From: CALJTV01 sp036821185
Lineage (GTDB): Bacteria; Chloroflexota; Dehalococcoidia; GIF9; UBA5629
Assembly (NCBI GenBank): GCA_036821185.1
Contig: DAISKD010000004.1
Location: 54,815-118,814 of the forward strand
Direction: 5' to 3'
DNA length: 64,000 nucleotides
Position 1 is the first letter of the stretch. The number at the start of each line of letters is the position of its first letter. This document shows positions 26,921 through 35,295 of the stretch, piece by piece. A program made the translations under genes and the position numbers. Below the pieces are notes generated by a model. The model did no database searches. It worked only from the letters and a program-made list of their open reading frames with translations, and was not told where the DNA came from.

Positions 26921-26935
26921 TGGGAGTGAAGTCAA
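26907..26935 (-). promoter_or_regulatory. Consensus promoter of the MNT-HEPN-restriction operon
   Basis: On the reverse strand TTGACT (26935-26930) is followed after exactly 17 bases by TATAAT (26912-26907). Transcription would begin near 26900, about 28 bases before the ATG at 26872. A GAGGAG lies in that interval. Confidence 0.85.
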
Positions 26936-27167
26936 GAATGCGTCAACTGATGCTAATGAGTTGGGTATTAAACATTTTTGGACACTGTACGATCTGATCT
27001 GTTGCGATTTTGAACCAAGCCCAGGCCTTTTCACTGTACCTCTCCACCCACGGCATTTTTATAGTCTTTCAGCAACCTCGATGTTCCTGGACCAGGCACT
27101 GGGGTATAACCAGGCCGAAACAACCCGTCCTGTATGCCACCCCACAGCATGCGCCCGAAGTGCTTTT

Positions 27168-27938
27168 TTATAGCCCGTAACGCCTGTTAAATTCGTCCAC
27201 CACCGCCAACAGGTCTTTATCAAGGAGCTCTCTAACCTTAGCCACGATGTATCCGGGGACCTGCTTGTAGTAGGCCTGTGCGATACCTCCGGTCATGCAG
27301 GCGAGCGTGTCAGCATCACCACCCAGTGACACTGCCTTTCTAACGGCATCTTCATAGTCCTCCGACTCCAGAAAGGCTATTATCGCTTGAGGCACGGAGC
27401 CCTGACAGGTGTCGTCAAATCTATAAGTGGGACGAATCTGGTCTAACGTCCGGCCCAGGTCATATCCGAAATTTTTTTCAATATAGTCCTTTATTTCCTT
27501 CTTACTGCTGCCGACCCTTGCCAAGAATATCGCTGAGGCGATTGCCTGGGCACCTTTTATGCCCTCAGGGTGGTTGTGCGTGACTTCGGCGCTTCTTTTT
27601 GCCTCTGCTAACATATCTTCCAATGTGCTACAGGCAAACCCTACAGGGCTGACCCGCATTGCAGAACCATTGCCAAAACTGTGGTATGGGAGCAGACTAT
27701 CCGACCAGAGCCACCTTTTAAACATGCCACCATAGCCAGCATGCGGGAACCGTCTGCCGTATTCCTTGAATGTTCTGGCATAATCCTTTCCGTTCAATAT
27801 GCAGTCCGCCACAGCCACTGTGAGGACGGTATCATCTGTGAACCTTGAATAAGAGGTGAACAGCTCAAAGTCCGTGGTCTTTGTTCTTCTTCCTTCGTAA
27901 GCAGAACCGATTATATCTCCGGCAATAGCCCCAACCAT
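27168..27938 (-). CDS. ADP-ribosylglycohydrolase family protein
   Basis: This 256-residue protein starts at ATG 27938, where the family begins (MVGAIAGDIIGSAYEG). An open frame reaches back to 28037. It shows SRFTDDTVLTVAVAD near residue 40-55 with the metal-binding TDD, and SLGGDADTLACMTGGIAQAYY near residue 210-230 with the second GDAD metal site. This is the di-magnesium DraG/ARH fold, which removes ADP-ribose from proteins or small molecules. The target is unknown. No partner ADP-ribosyltransferase was seen next to it. A gap of about 230 bases without features separates it from the MNT promoter. Confidence 0.88.
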   Translation of the reverse strand: MVGAIAGDIIGSAYEGRRTKTTDFELFTSYSRFTDDTVLTVAVADCILNGKDYARTFKEYGRRFPHAGYGGMFKRWLWSDSLLPYHSFGNGSAMRVSPVGFACSTLEDMLAEAKRSAEVTHNHPEGIKGAQAIASAIFLARVGSSKKEIKDYIEKNFGYDLGRTLDQIRPTYRFDDTCQGSVPQAIIAFLESEDYEDAVRKAVSLGGDADTLACMTGGIAQAYYKQVPGYIVAKVRELLDKDLLAVVDEFNRRYGL

Positions 27939-28109
27939 AGGCACACCCCCAGGACCATCTGGAATCGCCTGCAGCCGATGACCAGGCTCTATTATAGTCC
28001 GAAATGCCCTGGGGGTTAAGCTTCCTAGCTGGCCCAAACGGATGCCCTCGACATTAGACCCCGCCTGGAGCGGTGATTAAGCATTTGACAGCGGCTGGTG
28101 TTATTTCAA

Positions 28110-28139
28110 TTGACAGGGCTAAAAAGCGTATTTTATAAT
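28110..28139 (+). promoter_or_regulatory. Consensus promoter for the metal exporter leader
   Basis: TTGACA (28110-28115) and TATAAT (28134-28139), both perfect hexamers, are separated by 18 bases. Predicted transcription starts near 28146, just before the riboswitch aptamer. Confidence 0.85.
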
Positions 28140-28150
28140 CCAAGGCGACG

Positions 28151-28235
28151 CTTGGAGCAGGCGGTCCCGTCCCGATGGGGCAGGGATGCAGCCGGGCTGA
28201 AAAAGGCAGCGGGTTTTGGGTCCCGCAGGACTAAG
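28151..28235 (+). ncRNA. NiCo (czcD) riboswitch aptamer
   Basis: The leader contains GAGCAGGC (28155-28162), ATGCAGCCGGGCTG (28186-28199) and a later GGCA, then GGAC (28228-28231). The outer stem CTTG/CTAAG closes the element. These blocks match, in order, the NiCo riboswitch as I remember the crystallised sequence (GAGCAGGC, AUGCAGCCGGGCUG, GCGGCA, GGGACAG). That RNA binds cobalt and nickel at a four-way junction. It lies between a perfect promoter and a terminator in front of a cation-efflux gene. A covariance-model search was not possible here. Confidence 0.8.
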
Positions 28236-28254
28236 TGTTCTGCGGGACTTTTTT
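28220..28254 (+). terminator. Riboswitch-controlled intrinsic terminator
   Basis: GTCCCGCAG (28220-28228) pairs perfectly with CTGCGGGAC (28240-28248) and six T follow, immediately before the ATG at 28255. The left arm is also needed for the aptamer (CCCGC pairs with GCGGG at 28209-28213). Metal binding would therefore prevent termination and switch the exporter on. Confidence 0.85.
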
Positions 28255-29223
28255 ATGGACAAAATGGATGTACAGAGAAAAAAGACCAGGGTAGCTGCAC
28301 TATCAGTCGCCTCTAACAGCCTGCTGGCAATATTTAAGCTCATAGTTGGCGCACTAATCGGTTCGGTTGCCGTCCTTTCCGAAGCTATACATTCGGCTAT
28401 GGACCTCATCGCGGCGCTCATAGCCTTCTTCGCCGTCAGGATAGCCGGCAGACCGGCTGATGAGGAACACCCCTTCGGACACACCAAAGTCGAAAATATT
28501 TCCGCCGCCATTGAAGCCGTGCTGATCTTCGCCGCTGCTATCTGGATAATTTATGAAGCTGTACATAAGCTTTTAAATCCGCAACCTTTGGAAACAATCG
28601 GCTGGGGCATCGGCGTCATGCTGGTATCGGTGTGCGCTAACCTGGCGGTGTCCCGACTGCTGTTCAAAGTCGGCAGGGAGACCGACTCCGCAGCCCTGAT
28701 CGCTGATGGATGGCATCTACGTACAGACGTCTATACCTCGGCAGGGGTCATGGTGGGGCTGGGACTCATCTGGCTTGGCAGATATGCTCTGCCCGGACTC
28801 AATCTCGTCTGGCTCGACCCCGCGATAGCCATCGCTGTGGCCATGCTCATCTTTAACCGCGCCTATGACCTGACCAAACACGCCGTGCAGGACCTGCTTG
28901 ACCGAAGTGTGCCTGTGGAGGAGAAAGAATGGATGCAAAATTATCTTTCTGCCTTATACCCCACGGTGCGCTCTTTCCACCGGCTCCGAACACGTAAGTC
29001 CGGTGCCACGCGTTTTATCAATGTGCACCTGGCGTTCGATCCAAAATTGACCGTGAGCGAGGCACACAGCATCGGTGACAGGATAGTGGGTGATTTCAAA
29101 GCCCACTTCCCTCACGATGTGGACGTCCTCGTGCACATTGAGCCCTGCGATGGCTCCTGCAGCCCAGCCTGCAGAAGCGGCTGCCTGCTCAGCGAGGAAG
29201 AACGGAAGACGGTTGGTGGCTGA
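28255..29223 (+). CDS. Cation diffusion facilitator (predicted Ni/Co exporter)
   Basis: This 322-residue inner-membrane metal/proton antiporter has six transmembrane segments. Metal-site motifs are AIHSAMDLIAA in helix 2 (HxxxD) and DGWHLRTDVYTS in helix 5 (HxxxD). A cytoplasmic C-terminal domain follows and ends with a Cys-rich tail (CDGSCSPACRSGC) that could bind metal. The ATG at 28255 directly follows the terminator T-run; an upstream in-frame TTG lies inside the aptamer and is rejected. The NiCo riboswitch in its leader points to cobalt and nickel as substrates. Confidence 0.92.
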   Translation: MDKMDVQRKKTRVAALSVASNSLLAIFKLIVGALIGSVAVLSEAIHSAMDLIAALIAFFAVRIAGRPADEEHPFGHTKVENISAAIEAVLIFAAAIWIIYEAVHKLLNPQPLETIGWGIGVMLVSVCANLAVSRLLFKVGRETDSAALIADGWHLRTDVYTSAGVMVGLGLIWLGRYALPGLNLVWLDPAIAIAVAMLIFNRAYDLTKHAVQDLLDRSVPVEEKEWMQNYLSALYPTVRSFHRLRTRKSGATRFINVHLAFDPKLTVSEAHSIGDRIVGDFKAHFPHDVDVLVHIEPCDGSCSPACRSGCLLSEEERKTVGG

Positions 29224-29313
29224 GGCACAGGGCAGGGACTGAATGGCGGGTTACTACGGGCTTTCTGCCGCGGTGTTACCGCCCACAGATGTCAGGACAT
29301 ACTGCTATTAAGA

Positions 29314-30849
29314 CTACGGGATGATGTCCATGCCCTTCCAGGCATCAAGCTCCTCACGCCCCGGGGCATATTCCAAGCGACATGGTACATCCAGTATCAT
29401 GGTTGCCCTTCTCTCTAACGTATACGGCTCCCATTCCGGGATTTCCGGGTGGCTGGGGTTGCCGGTGTGGGCAAAGGCAAGCCAGGCGCCGCTTACAAAA
29501 TCGACCAGTTGAGGTTTGTCAGGGCGGTCCCCCGTTAGCGGCATGCTTTCCGTAGTGTCGAAAACAAATGGAATTTCAAGGGCATGACAAGCTTTGAAAA
29601 GGTAACCTTTGTAGTCGGACTCCCAGGTGAACAGGTACATAAATACCGGAGCTTTCCCCGCCGCCATCTTGCTTTCGACCAGCCTGATGCAGCCCAACCG
29701 CCGGTCTTCGCTCAGAATACCGATGTACAGGTCCCAAGGTGTGGCGCCGGGACGTGTTTTTCGGTACACATTTAATATGCCCTCGTACCTATCACCAAGT
29801 CTCGCTTTTAACCGTTCGACCAGCTCCTCTTCTGTAAGCCGGCGCCGCCTCGGGTCCCTTGCCACAAATATTGCCATTTCATCCCTGTTGGTCCCGATGA
29901 TGATGGGTACGTCGTTGAGGTAAGGGGAGGCTTGCGGGATAAATGGATTGGCTGGCAGGTAACGACCGTCCACGACAGGGGAGAAGCTCATCAGGCTGCC
30001 CGGCGCTTCAACGTCCGGACGTACTTGGGTACGAAGCGGCAGCGATATTACTGCTTCTAGTAGCTGCTGGGCTGGCAAGTTTTGTAGTTTTTCGATTTCG
30101 TTTTTCTTGATTTCCAATTTTTGCAGCAGACGTTCTGCCACCTCAGAAGCGGTGGCACGTGGCATGCCGCGTAACGCCGGGCTGCTCTGGATAATGCCTT
30201 TGTGGAATAGCCCCCTGGCCGAAGGCATGGTCAATAACAGGCTTACCTTTCTGCCACCGCCCGATTCGCCGAAGATGGTCACATTGTTCGGGTCACCACC
30301 GAATGCCTCTATATTATCACGGACCCATTGTAACGCCAGCACTATGTCCAGCATTCCTGCCATTCCCGAACCGGCGAATCTCTCACCGGCGATATCCTCA
30401 AGATGCAAAAAGCCGAAGACGTTCAGGCGGTGGTTGATGGTGAGTACCACCACGTCACCACGTCTAGCGAGATTCGTGCCGTTGTATAGTGGAGATGAGC
30501 CTGAACCGGCGGCAAATCCACCACCATGCAACCAAACCATTACCGGGCGTTTTTTGTGGTCGCCGACGGCGGGTGTCCAGATGTTGAGCACCAGGCAATC
30601 TTCGCCCTGGGGTAAAGCCTGGGCATCTCCTGAAGTTAGGTCCTCGGCCGACTGTCTCGGTTGCGGACAGCTCGGCCCGAATTTAAGCGCGTCACGCACG
30701 CCGGCCCAGGGCTCCGGTGGCACCGGAGGCAGGAAACGGCGATGACCGCCGGTGGAGGCACCATAGGGGATGCCCTTGAAAACAAGGATGTCCCTCTCCC
30801 TGGTACCGCGTACCTTCCCCGCAGTTGTGTTGACAATTACATCGCTCAT
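29314..30849 (-). CDS. Type B carboxylesterase, copy 1
   Basis: This 511-residue alpha/beta-hydrolase starts at ATG 30849, with GAGGATGGTGAA just before it. The oxyanion region PVMVWLHGGGFAAGSG precedes the nucleophile elbow TIFGESGGGRKVS near residue 195. The catalytic histidine is likely in ACHALEIPFVFD near residue 420. The family hydrolyses carboxylic esters. No signal peptide was seen, so it is probably cytoplasmic. It lies 25 bases downstream of a paralogue of similar length, evidently a tandem duplication. Natural substrate unknown. Confidence 0.9.
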   Translation of the reverse strand: MSDVIVNTTAGKVRGTRERDILVFKGIPYGASTGGHRRFLPPVPPEPWAGVRDALKFGPSCPQPRQSAEDLTSGDAQALPQGEDCLVLNIWTPAVGDHKKRPVMVWLHGGGFAAGSGSSPLYNGTNLARRGDVVVLTINHRLNVFGFLHLEDIAGERFAGSGMAGMLDIVLALQWVRDNIEAFGGDPNNVTIFGESGGGRKVSLLLTMPSARGLFHKGIIQSSPALRGMPRATASEVAERLLQKLEIKKNEIEKLQNLPAQQLLEAVISLPLRTQVRPDVEAPGSLMSFSPVVDGRYLPANPFIPQASPYLNDVPIIIGTNRDEMAIFVARDPRRRRLTEEELVERLKARLGDRYEGILNVYRKTRPGATPWDLYIGILSEDRRLGCIRLVESKMAAGKAPVFMYLFTWESDYKGYLFKACHALEIPFVFDTTESMPLTGDRPDKPQLVDFVSGAWLAFAHTGNPSHPEIPEWEPYTLERRATMILDVPCRLEYAPGREELDAWKGMDIIP

Positions 30850-30874
30850 TTCACCATCCTCTTTCTCGCTTTTT

Positions 30875-32431
30875 TTAACGGCGTATAGGCATGCCTTCCC
30901 AGGCATCGAGTTCCTCACGCCCCGGGTCATACTCCAAACGGCAGGGTACATCAAATATCATCGTCGCCCGCTTCTCCAGCGTATACGGCTGCCACTCCGG
31001 GATTCCTGGGTGGCTGGGGTTTCCTCCCCGGGAAAAGGCGATCCAGGCTTCGCTCATAGCCGCCGCCAGCAGGTATTTTTCGGGCTGGTCACCGGCCAGG
31101 GGTACATCATCAGTGTTGTCAAAGACGAAAGCAATCTCGGTGCCATGCCCCGCTTTAAACAATCCGCCCAGGAAATTAGAAACATAGGTAAAAAGATACA
31201 TGTAGAGCGGCGCGCTCCCGCCCTGCAATTTGCGCTCCGTAAGGCGTATTGTCGCCCGGCGGAAAGCCTCACTGGTTATGCCTATATACAAGTCCCAGGG
31301 GGTGTCATTGGGCCGCGTCTTCTTGTAAATACCAAGTATATGGTCCAGTTTTTCACCCAGCATCGGGGCCAGTCTCTGCCGCAACTCCTCTTCTGTTAGC
31401 CTGCGGCGGCGTGGGTCTGCAGCTACATAGGTAGCATTCTCATCGCGGGCGGTACCGAGTATCAGAGGAATGTCTGCCGCAGTTGGTGCTGCTATGGGGT
31501 CGAAGGGGTGGGCCGGTAAATAATACCCGTCGACCACCGGCTGCAGCAGCATTAAGTCATTCATTACCCTGCCTGTGAGGTTAACCCTGGACTTCTGCGA
31601 CACATTGTTGGCTGCCAGTAGCAATTCCTGTGCTGGCATCTGCTGTAGTCTGTCTATTTCATTTGCCTTAATACCAAGCTTCCACAGCAGGCGCTCGGCA
31701 TAGTCCGTAGCATCTTTAGGCTCGACGCCGCGGATCGCCGGTCCGCTCTGAATAATAGAACGATGGAACAGTCCTTTTGCCGCAGGCATACCCATCAAAA
31801 AGCTTACCTTGGCGCCACCACCCGACTGACCGAATATCGTCACGTTTTCAGGATCACCACCAAAGAACTCAATGTTATCTTTAATCCATTTCAGAGCGAG
31901 GACGATATCCAGCTCACCAGCGATGCCCGACCCTTTAAATTCTTGACCGGCTATTTCTTCAAGGTAAAGGTAACCGAAGACATTGAGGCGGTGGTTAACG
32001 GAAACGACCACAATGTTGCCGCGCCTTGACAGGTTGGCGCCATTATACATGGTCTCCGAAGAGGCACCGGCATAATGACCACGACCGTGCAACCATACCA
32101 TCACCGGACGTTTCCCACCGTCGTTTATTCCCGGTGTCCAGACATTCAAGGTCAGGCAATTTTCGCTCTGCGGCAGGTACCTAATATGTCCTTCCGATCG
32201 TGGGTTTGTGTAAGGTCTTGATTCATCCACCAGGTGTCCTAGCTGCGGGCAGATCGGCCCGTAGTCACCGGCATAACGAATGCCCGACCATGGTTCAACA
32301 GGTTTTGGTGGTAAAAACCTTCGGTTGCCGCCAGTGGGCGCACCGTAGGGGATGCCCTTGAACGATAGGACGCCCCGTTCCCTCATTCCGCAAACCTTTC
32401 CTGCTCTGGTCTCAGCAATCATCTCTTCCAT
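30875..32431 (-). CDS. Type B carboxylesterase, copy 2
   Basis: This is a paralogue of the preceding entry, 518 residues. PVMVWLHGRGHYAGAS forms the oxyanion region and the nucleophile elbow is TIFGQSGGGAKVS. Gln stands where the other copy, and most of the family, has Glu before the serine. The catalytic histidine is in KAGHGTEIAFVFD. Both proteins share the start KGIPYGAPTGGxRRFLPP and the end LEYxPGREELDAW. The two copies are probably one transcript with this gene first. The elbow change may alter specificity, but that is speculation. Confidence 0.9.
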   Translation of the reverse strand: MEEMIAETRAGKVCGMRERGVLSFKGIPYGAPTGGNRRFLPPKPVEPWSGIRYAGDYGPICPQLGHLVDESRPYTNPRSEGHIRYLPQSENCLTLNVWTPGINDGGKRPVMVWLHGRGHYAGASSETMYNGANLSRRGNIVVVSVNHRLNVFGYLYLEEIAGQEFKGSGIAGELDIVLALKWIKDNIEFFGGDPENVTIFGQSGGGAKVSFLMGMPAAKGLFHRSIIQSGPAIRGVEPKDATDYAERLLWKLGIKANEIDRLQQMPAQELLLAANNVSQKSRVNLTGRVMNDLMLLQPVVDGYYLPAHPFDPIAAPTAADIPLILGTARDENATYVAADPRRRRLTEEELRQRLAPMLGEKLDHILGIYKKTRPNDTPWDLYIGITSEAFRRATIRLTERKLQGGSAPLYMYLFTYVSNFLGGLFKAGHGTEIAFVFDNTDDVPLAGDQPEKYLLAAAMSEAWIAFSRGGNPSHPGIPEWQPYTLEKRATMIFDVPCRLEYDPGREELDAWEGMPIRR

Positions 32432-32759
32432 TTTTGCTCCTGCTCAGGTTTTTTGACCCCACCTATGCGCTACGAAAGTTAGACCGTTCCAAATCTTGCT
32501 CACCTCAAGGGGCATACCAAGTTGGCTAGACCGCTGGGAGGGCCTCAGGCAACTTTTTATGCAGCCTTGAAATCCAAAAGTTGCTAAATTTTAGCATAAC
32601 ATCCACCGTTTTGGGTGTGGGGATACACTATCTTTTTTCTGACCGCTCATATTCAACCGTACCATCTGGGAGAACAGTCAAGTCCCGTTGACATCCAGCA
32701 ACGGGTGGGGCTTCGTTATCTCTTTCGCTCCACCTACGCCGGTCCACCTACTATGGCCG
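32432..32759. other. Intergenic region with palindromes, no gene seen
   Basis: The region holds a perfect 15-bp palindrome TGCTAAATTTTAGCA (32582-32596). An 8-bp inverted repeat CAACTTTT/AAAAGTTG overlaps its left end (32551-32584). A 7-bp hairpin CCCGTTG/CAACGGG lies near 32692-32715. The first two lie about 150 bases upstream of the second esterase gene and could be operator sites. The hairpin follows the DUF3795 gene but lacks a T-run. Confidence 0.35.
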
Positions 32760-33176
32760 TTACAGTTTAAACTGTCCCCTGAAATAGGTATCCCTCACGC
32801 TTCTTGCCTTTGTCTCCGCCCAAGATTGCAGCCCCATCTTTTTGATCAGGCACAGGTTAAACACCTTGGTATTGTGAGGCCTTTCTGCTGCCTTATCGGC
32901 ATAAGGGTGAAGATGATCGCAGGGGAAATCCGGGCAATCACAGCAGAAATCAAGCCCCTTTTTCTGGATACATTTGTACACATTGCAGGGTTCGGTCATG
33001 CCTAAGAAACCGATCGTCCCGCCCTCGTCCCGGCACCCCCGACAGACCACCCGCTCCACCGGGACATTCAAGTTCCGGGCGACGGCTGCCCTGAGGCGCT
33101 CGTTGTCCTTTGCCAGATATACAGGGCAGTTAAAACAGTCCAGCCCACACGGGGCGGTCATCCGTTGATAGTCCAT
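32760..33176 (-). CDS. DUF3795 cysteine-rich protein
   Basis: This 138-residue protein has the DUF3795 cysteine pattern: CGLDCFNCPVY near residue 10-20, CRGC near 47, CNVYKCIQKKGLDFCCDC near 63-80 and FPC. The eleven or so cysteines suggest one or two metal sites, possibly Fe-S or zinc. No function is established for the family. It has no signal peptide. It is followed after about 50 bases by the start region of other genes on the reverse strand and is probably its own transcript or linked to asd upstream. Confidence 0.8.
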   Translation of the reverse strand: MDYQRMTAPCGLDCFNCPVYLAKDNERLRAAVARNLNVPVERVVCRGCRDEGGTIGFLGMTEPCNVYKCIQKKGLDFCCDCPDFPCDHLHPYADKAAERPHNTKVFNLCLIKKMGLQSWAETKARSVRDTYFRGQFKL

Positions 33177-33226
33177 GATGCCTCCTTATTTTTTAGATTT
33201 GGGTAGACCCGGAAGGGACCAGGGAC

Positions 33227-34315
33227 TTACTTTACAAAACCCTGGGCTTTCAGCAGCTCGGCTATCAGGATGGCACCGCCAGCGGCGCCGCGTATGGTGT
33301 TGTGGTGCAGACCGACGAAGCGGTAATCAAACACATTGCACCTGCGCAGCCTGCCCACCGTGACCGTCATCCCCCTCCCCGTGTTCCTGTCCTTCTGCGG
33401 CTGGGGGCGATCAACTTCAGTGCGGTAGACCAGCGGTGGGATCGGTGCCGACGGTAATTTCAGTTCCTGTGGCAGCGCGGTGAAGTTCTGCCAGATAGAA
33501 ATGATTTCATCCATCTCCGGTTTTTTGCCGGCGAACTGCAGGCTCACGCAGGCAGTGTGCCCGTCGCACACCGGGACACGGTTGCAGTGGGCCGAAATCT
33601 TAATGCTTTCGTTAGGCACAAATTTTCCATTCTCTATTCTGCCGAATATCTTTTTGGGCTCCACCTCAGACTTTTCCTCCTCGCCGGAGATGTACGGGAT
33701 GATGTTGTCCACCATATCGATGGAGGCCGGACCAGGATAGCCCGCCCCAGACACCGCCTGCAGGGTGGTGACGATCATTTTGTCTACAGTATAGCCAGCC
33801 TTCATCAGGGCGTAGACGGGCAACATATAGCTCTGAATGCTGCAATTGGGCTTGACCACGATAAACCCCTTGCTCCAGCCGTGGTTCCTCTGCTGCTCGG
33901 GGATGATGTTAAGGTGGTCAGCGTTTATCTCCGGGATGACCATGGGTACATCTTCAGTATGACGGTGGGCAGAGTTATTGGAGACCACGGCAAAGCCTTT
34001 GCCAGCATACCTCGCCTCCATCTCAATGATCGCCTGCTTGTCCATCTCTACCGCAGAGAACACCAGACTGCATTTCCCCACCGCCCTGTCCACATCGCTG
34101 GCATCCTCCACCACAATGTCCCTGACCTTTTCCGGGATCTCCTCCCGCATATGCCAGCGCCCGGCCACGGCATCGCAATATTTCTTTCCCGCCGAGCTTG
34201 CCGACGCCGCCAGATACACCACTTCGAACCAGGGGTGGTCTTTCAGCAGTACCACAAAGTTCTGTCCCACCATCCCGGTAGCCCCGATTACTCCCACTTT
34301 AATTTTCTCTTGCAT
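33227..34315 (-). CDS. asd: Aspartate-semialdehyde dehydrogenase (archaeal/fungal-type)
   Basis: This 362-residue NADPH enzyme reduces aspartyl phosphate to aspartate semialdehyde for lysine, threonine and methionine synthesis. The N-terminal Rossmann motif is VGVIGATGMVGQNFV. The catalytic cysteine is in VVKPNCSIQSYML near residue 150, and the active-site histidine is likely in SAHCNRVPVCDGHT near 245. The pattern and length match the branch common in archaea and fungi rather than the E. coli type. The start at 34315 has GGAGG 7 bases upstream. No other lysine or threonine genes adjoin it. Confidence 0.92.
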   Translation of the reverse strand: MQEKIKVGVIGATGMVGQNFVVLLKDHPWFEVVYLAASASSAGKKYCDAVAGRWHMREEIPEKVRDIVVEDASDVDRAVGKCSLVFSAVEMDKQAIIEMEARYAGKGFAVVSNNSAHRHTEDVPMVIPEINADHLNIIPEQQRNHGWSKGFIVVKPNCSIQSYMLPVYALMKAGYTVDKMIVTTLQAVSGAGYPGPASIDMVDNIIPYISGEEEKSEVEPKKIFGRIENGKFVPNESIKISAHCNRVPVCDGHTACVSLQFAGKKPEMDEIISIWQNFTALPQELKLPSAPIPPLVYRTEVDRPQPQKDRNTGRGMTVTVGRLRRCNVFDYRFVGLHHNTIRGAAGGAILIAELLKAQGFVK

Positions 34316-34563
34316 ATGAAACCTCCGCGCCAAAAGCCTAAAGCTGTACAGAAAATTATAACAAGTTACCGACGCTCCCAGTTAATCGAGACTGCTTGGA
34401 CAATTCACACATAGCATGCGCCGCCAAAGACCACCAGGCACGCGATGTACGATGGGAGACCTGCACCGGGGCAATAAATGCCGAAGTCGAGGGGAAAGTC
34501 AATTCTAGTCTTGTTATTAGAAAGAACACAGCCTGTGGACACCACCGACGATAAAAAGCTAGA

Positions 34564-35295
34564 ATGGAAGGCCTGAGAATAAAGCCAAAAATGGGCTACA
34601 TCGTTTCCTGGAGCGGCGGTAAAGACAGTTGCCTTGCCTGCTATGAAGCCATGAGGCAGGGATATCAGGTATCACATCTGGTGAACTTTATCTCCAGGGA
34701 GTACCGCAGAGTAAGCTTCCATGGAACGGAAGCCAGGCTCATCCAGTTGCAGAGTTATTCTCTGGGCATCCCGCTGGTGCAACAAGAAACATCCTGGGAC
34801 GACTATGAGCCAGCCTTCAAGGAGGCGGTAAGAAGCCTCATCCCCGAAGGTGTCGAAGGTATGGTGTTCGGCGATATATACCTGGAAGAGCACAAGGCAT
34901 GGGTGGAAAGGGTGTGCGGAGAACTGGGCATCAGGGCACTGGAGCCACTATGGGGTAAATCGCCTGAGGAGGTGCTCGACCGTTTTATCAACAGCGGCTT
35001 TGAGGCAGTCATCGTCAGCGCCCAGGCAGACCTCATAGACCCAGATTGGGTCGGGCAGCCCGTGTCCCAGCCCTTTATGGACTACCTCAAAGGTAAAAAC
35101 ATCGACCTCTGCGGTGAGAACGGCGAGTACCACACTCTGGTAACAGGCGGTCCCATCTTCAGCAAGAAGATCAGACTGGTGAAGACAGACAGGGTCTTGA
35201 GGGACAACCGCTGGTTTCTGGACACAATCAACTATCACCTTGAGGACTCAGCCGCACCGCCACTATGGTTCAGCGACCTTCCAACGCCTGAATGA
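34564..35295 (+). CDS. ATP-pyrophosphatase of the Dph6/DUF71 family
   Basis: This 243-residue PP-loop ATPase has IVSWSGGKDSCLACYEA near residue 12-28, the adenylating SGGKDS loop. The DUF71-specific CGENGEYHTLV motif is near residue 180-190. Eukaryotic and archaeal members (Dph6) amidate diphthine on elongation factor 2. Bacteria lack diphthamide, so the bacterial role is unknown and the common name diphthine-ammonia ligase should not be taken literally. A start at ATG 34591 is also possible. Its last 26 bases overlap the end of the PfpI-type gene. Confidence 0.85.
   Translation: MEGLRIKPKMGYIVSWSGGKDSCLACYEAMRQGYQVSHLVNFISREYRRVSFHGTEARLIQLQSYSLGIPLVQQETSWDDYEPAFKEAVRSLIPEGVEGMVFGDIYLEEHKAWVERVCGELGIRALEPLWGKSPEEVLDRFINSGFEAVIVSAQADLIDPDWVGQPVSQPFMDYLKGKNIDLCGENGEYHTLVTGGPIFSKKIRLVKTDRVLRDNRWFLDTINYHLEDSAAPPLWFSDLPTPE

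Noticed and set aside
21484..28100. tRNA-Arg as an attachment site for an integrated element carrying the restriction block
   Set aside because: I found no repeat of the tRNA 3' end (TTCGAATCCCTCT or AGGCGCGCCA) beyond the block, and no integrase gene. Acquisition remains possible but not shown.
32692..32715. CCCGTTG/CAACGGG hairpin as a terminator of the DUF3795 gene
   Set aside because: No T-run follows on either strand, so it does not qualify as an intrinsic terminator.
33557..34414. A 285-codon forward-strand frame opposite the aspartate-semialdehyde dehydrogenase gene
   Set aside because: It is antisense to a convincing enzyme with all catalytic motifs. The frame is His/Arg-rich as expected of a shadow in GC-rich DNA.
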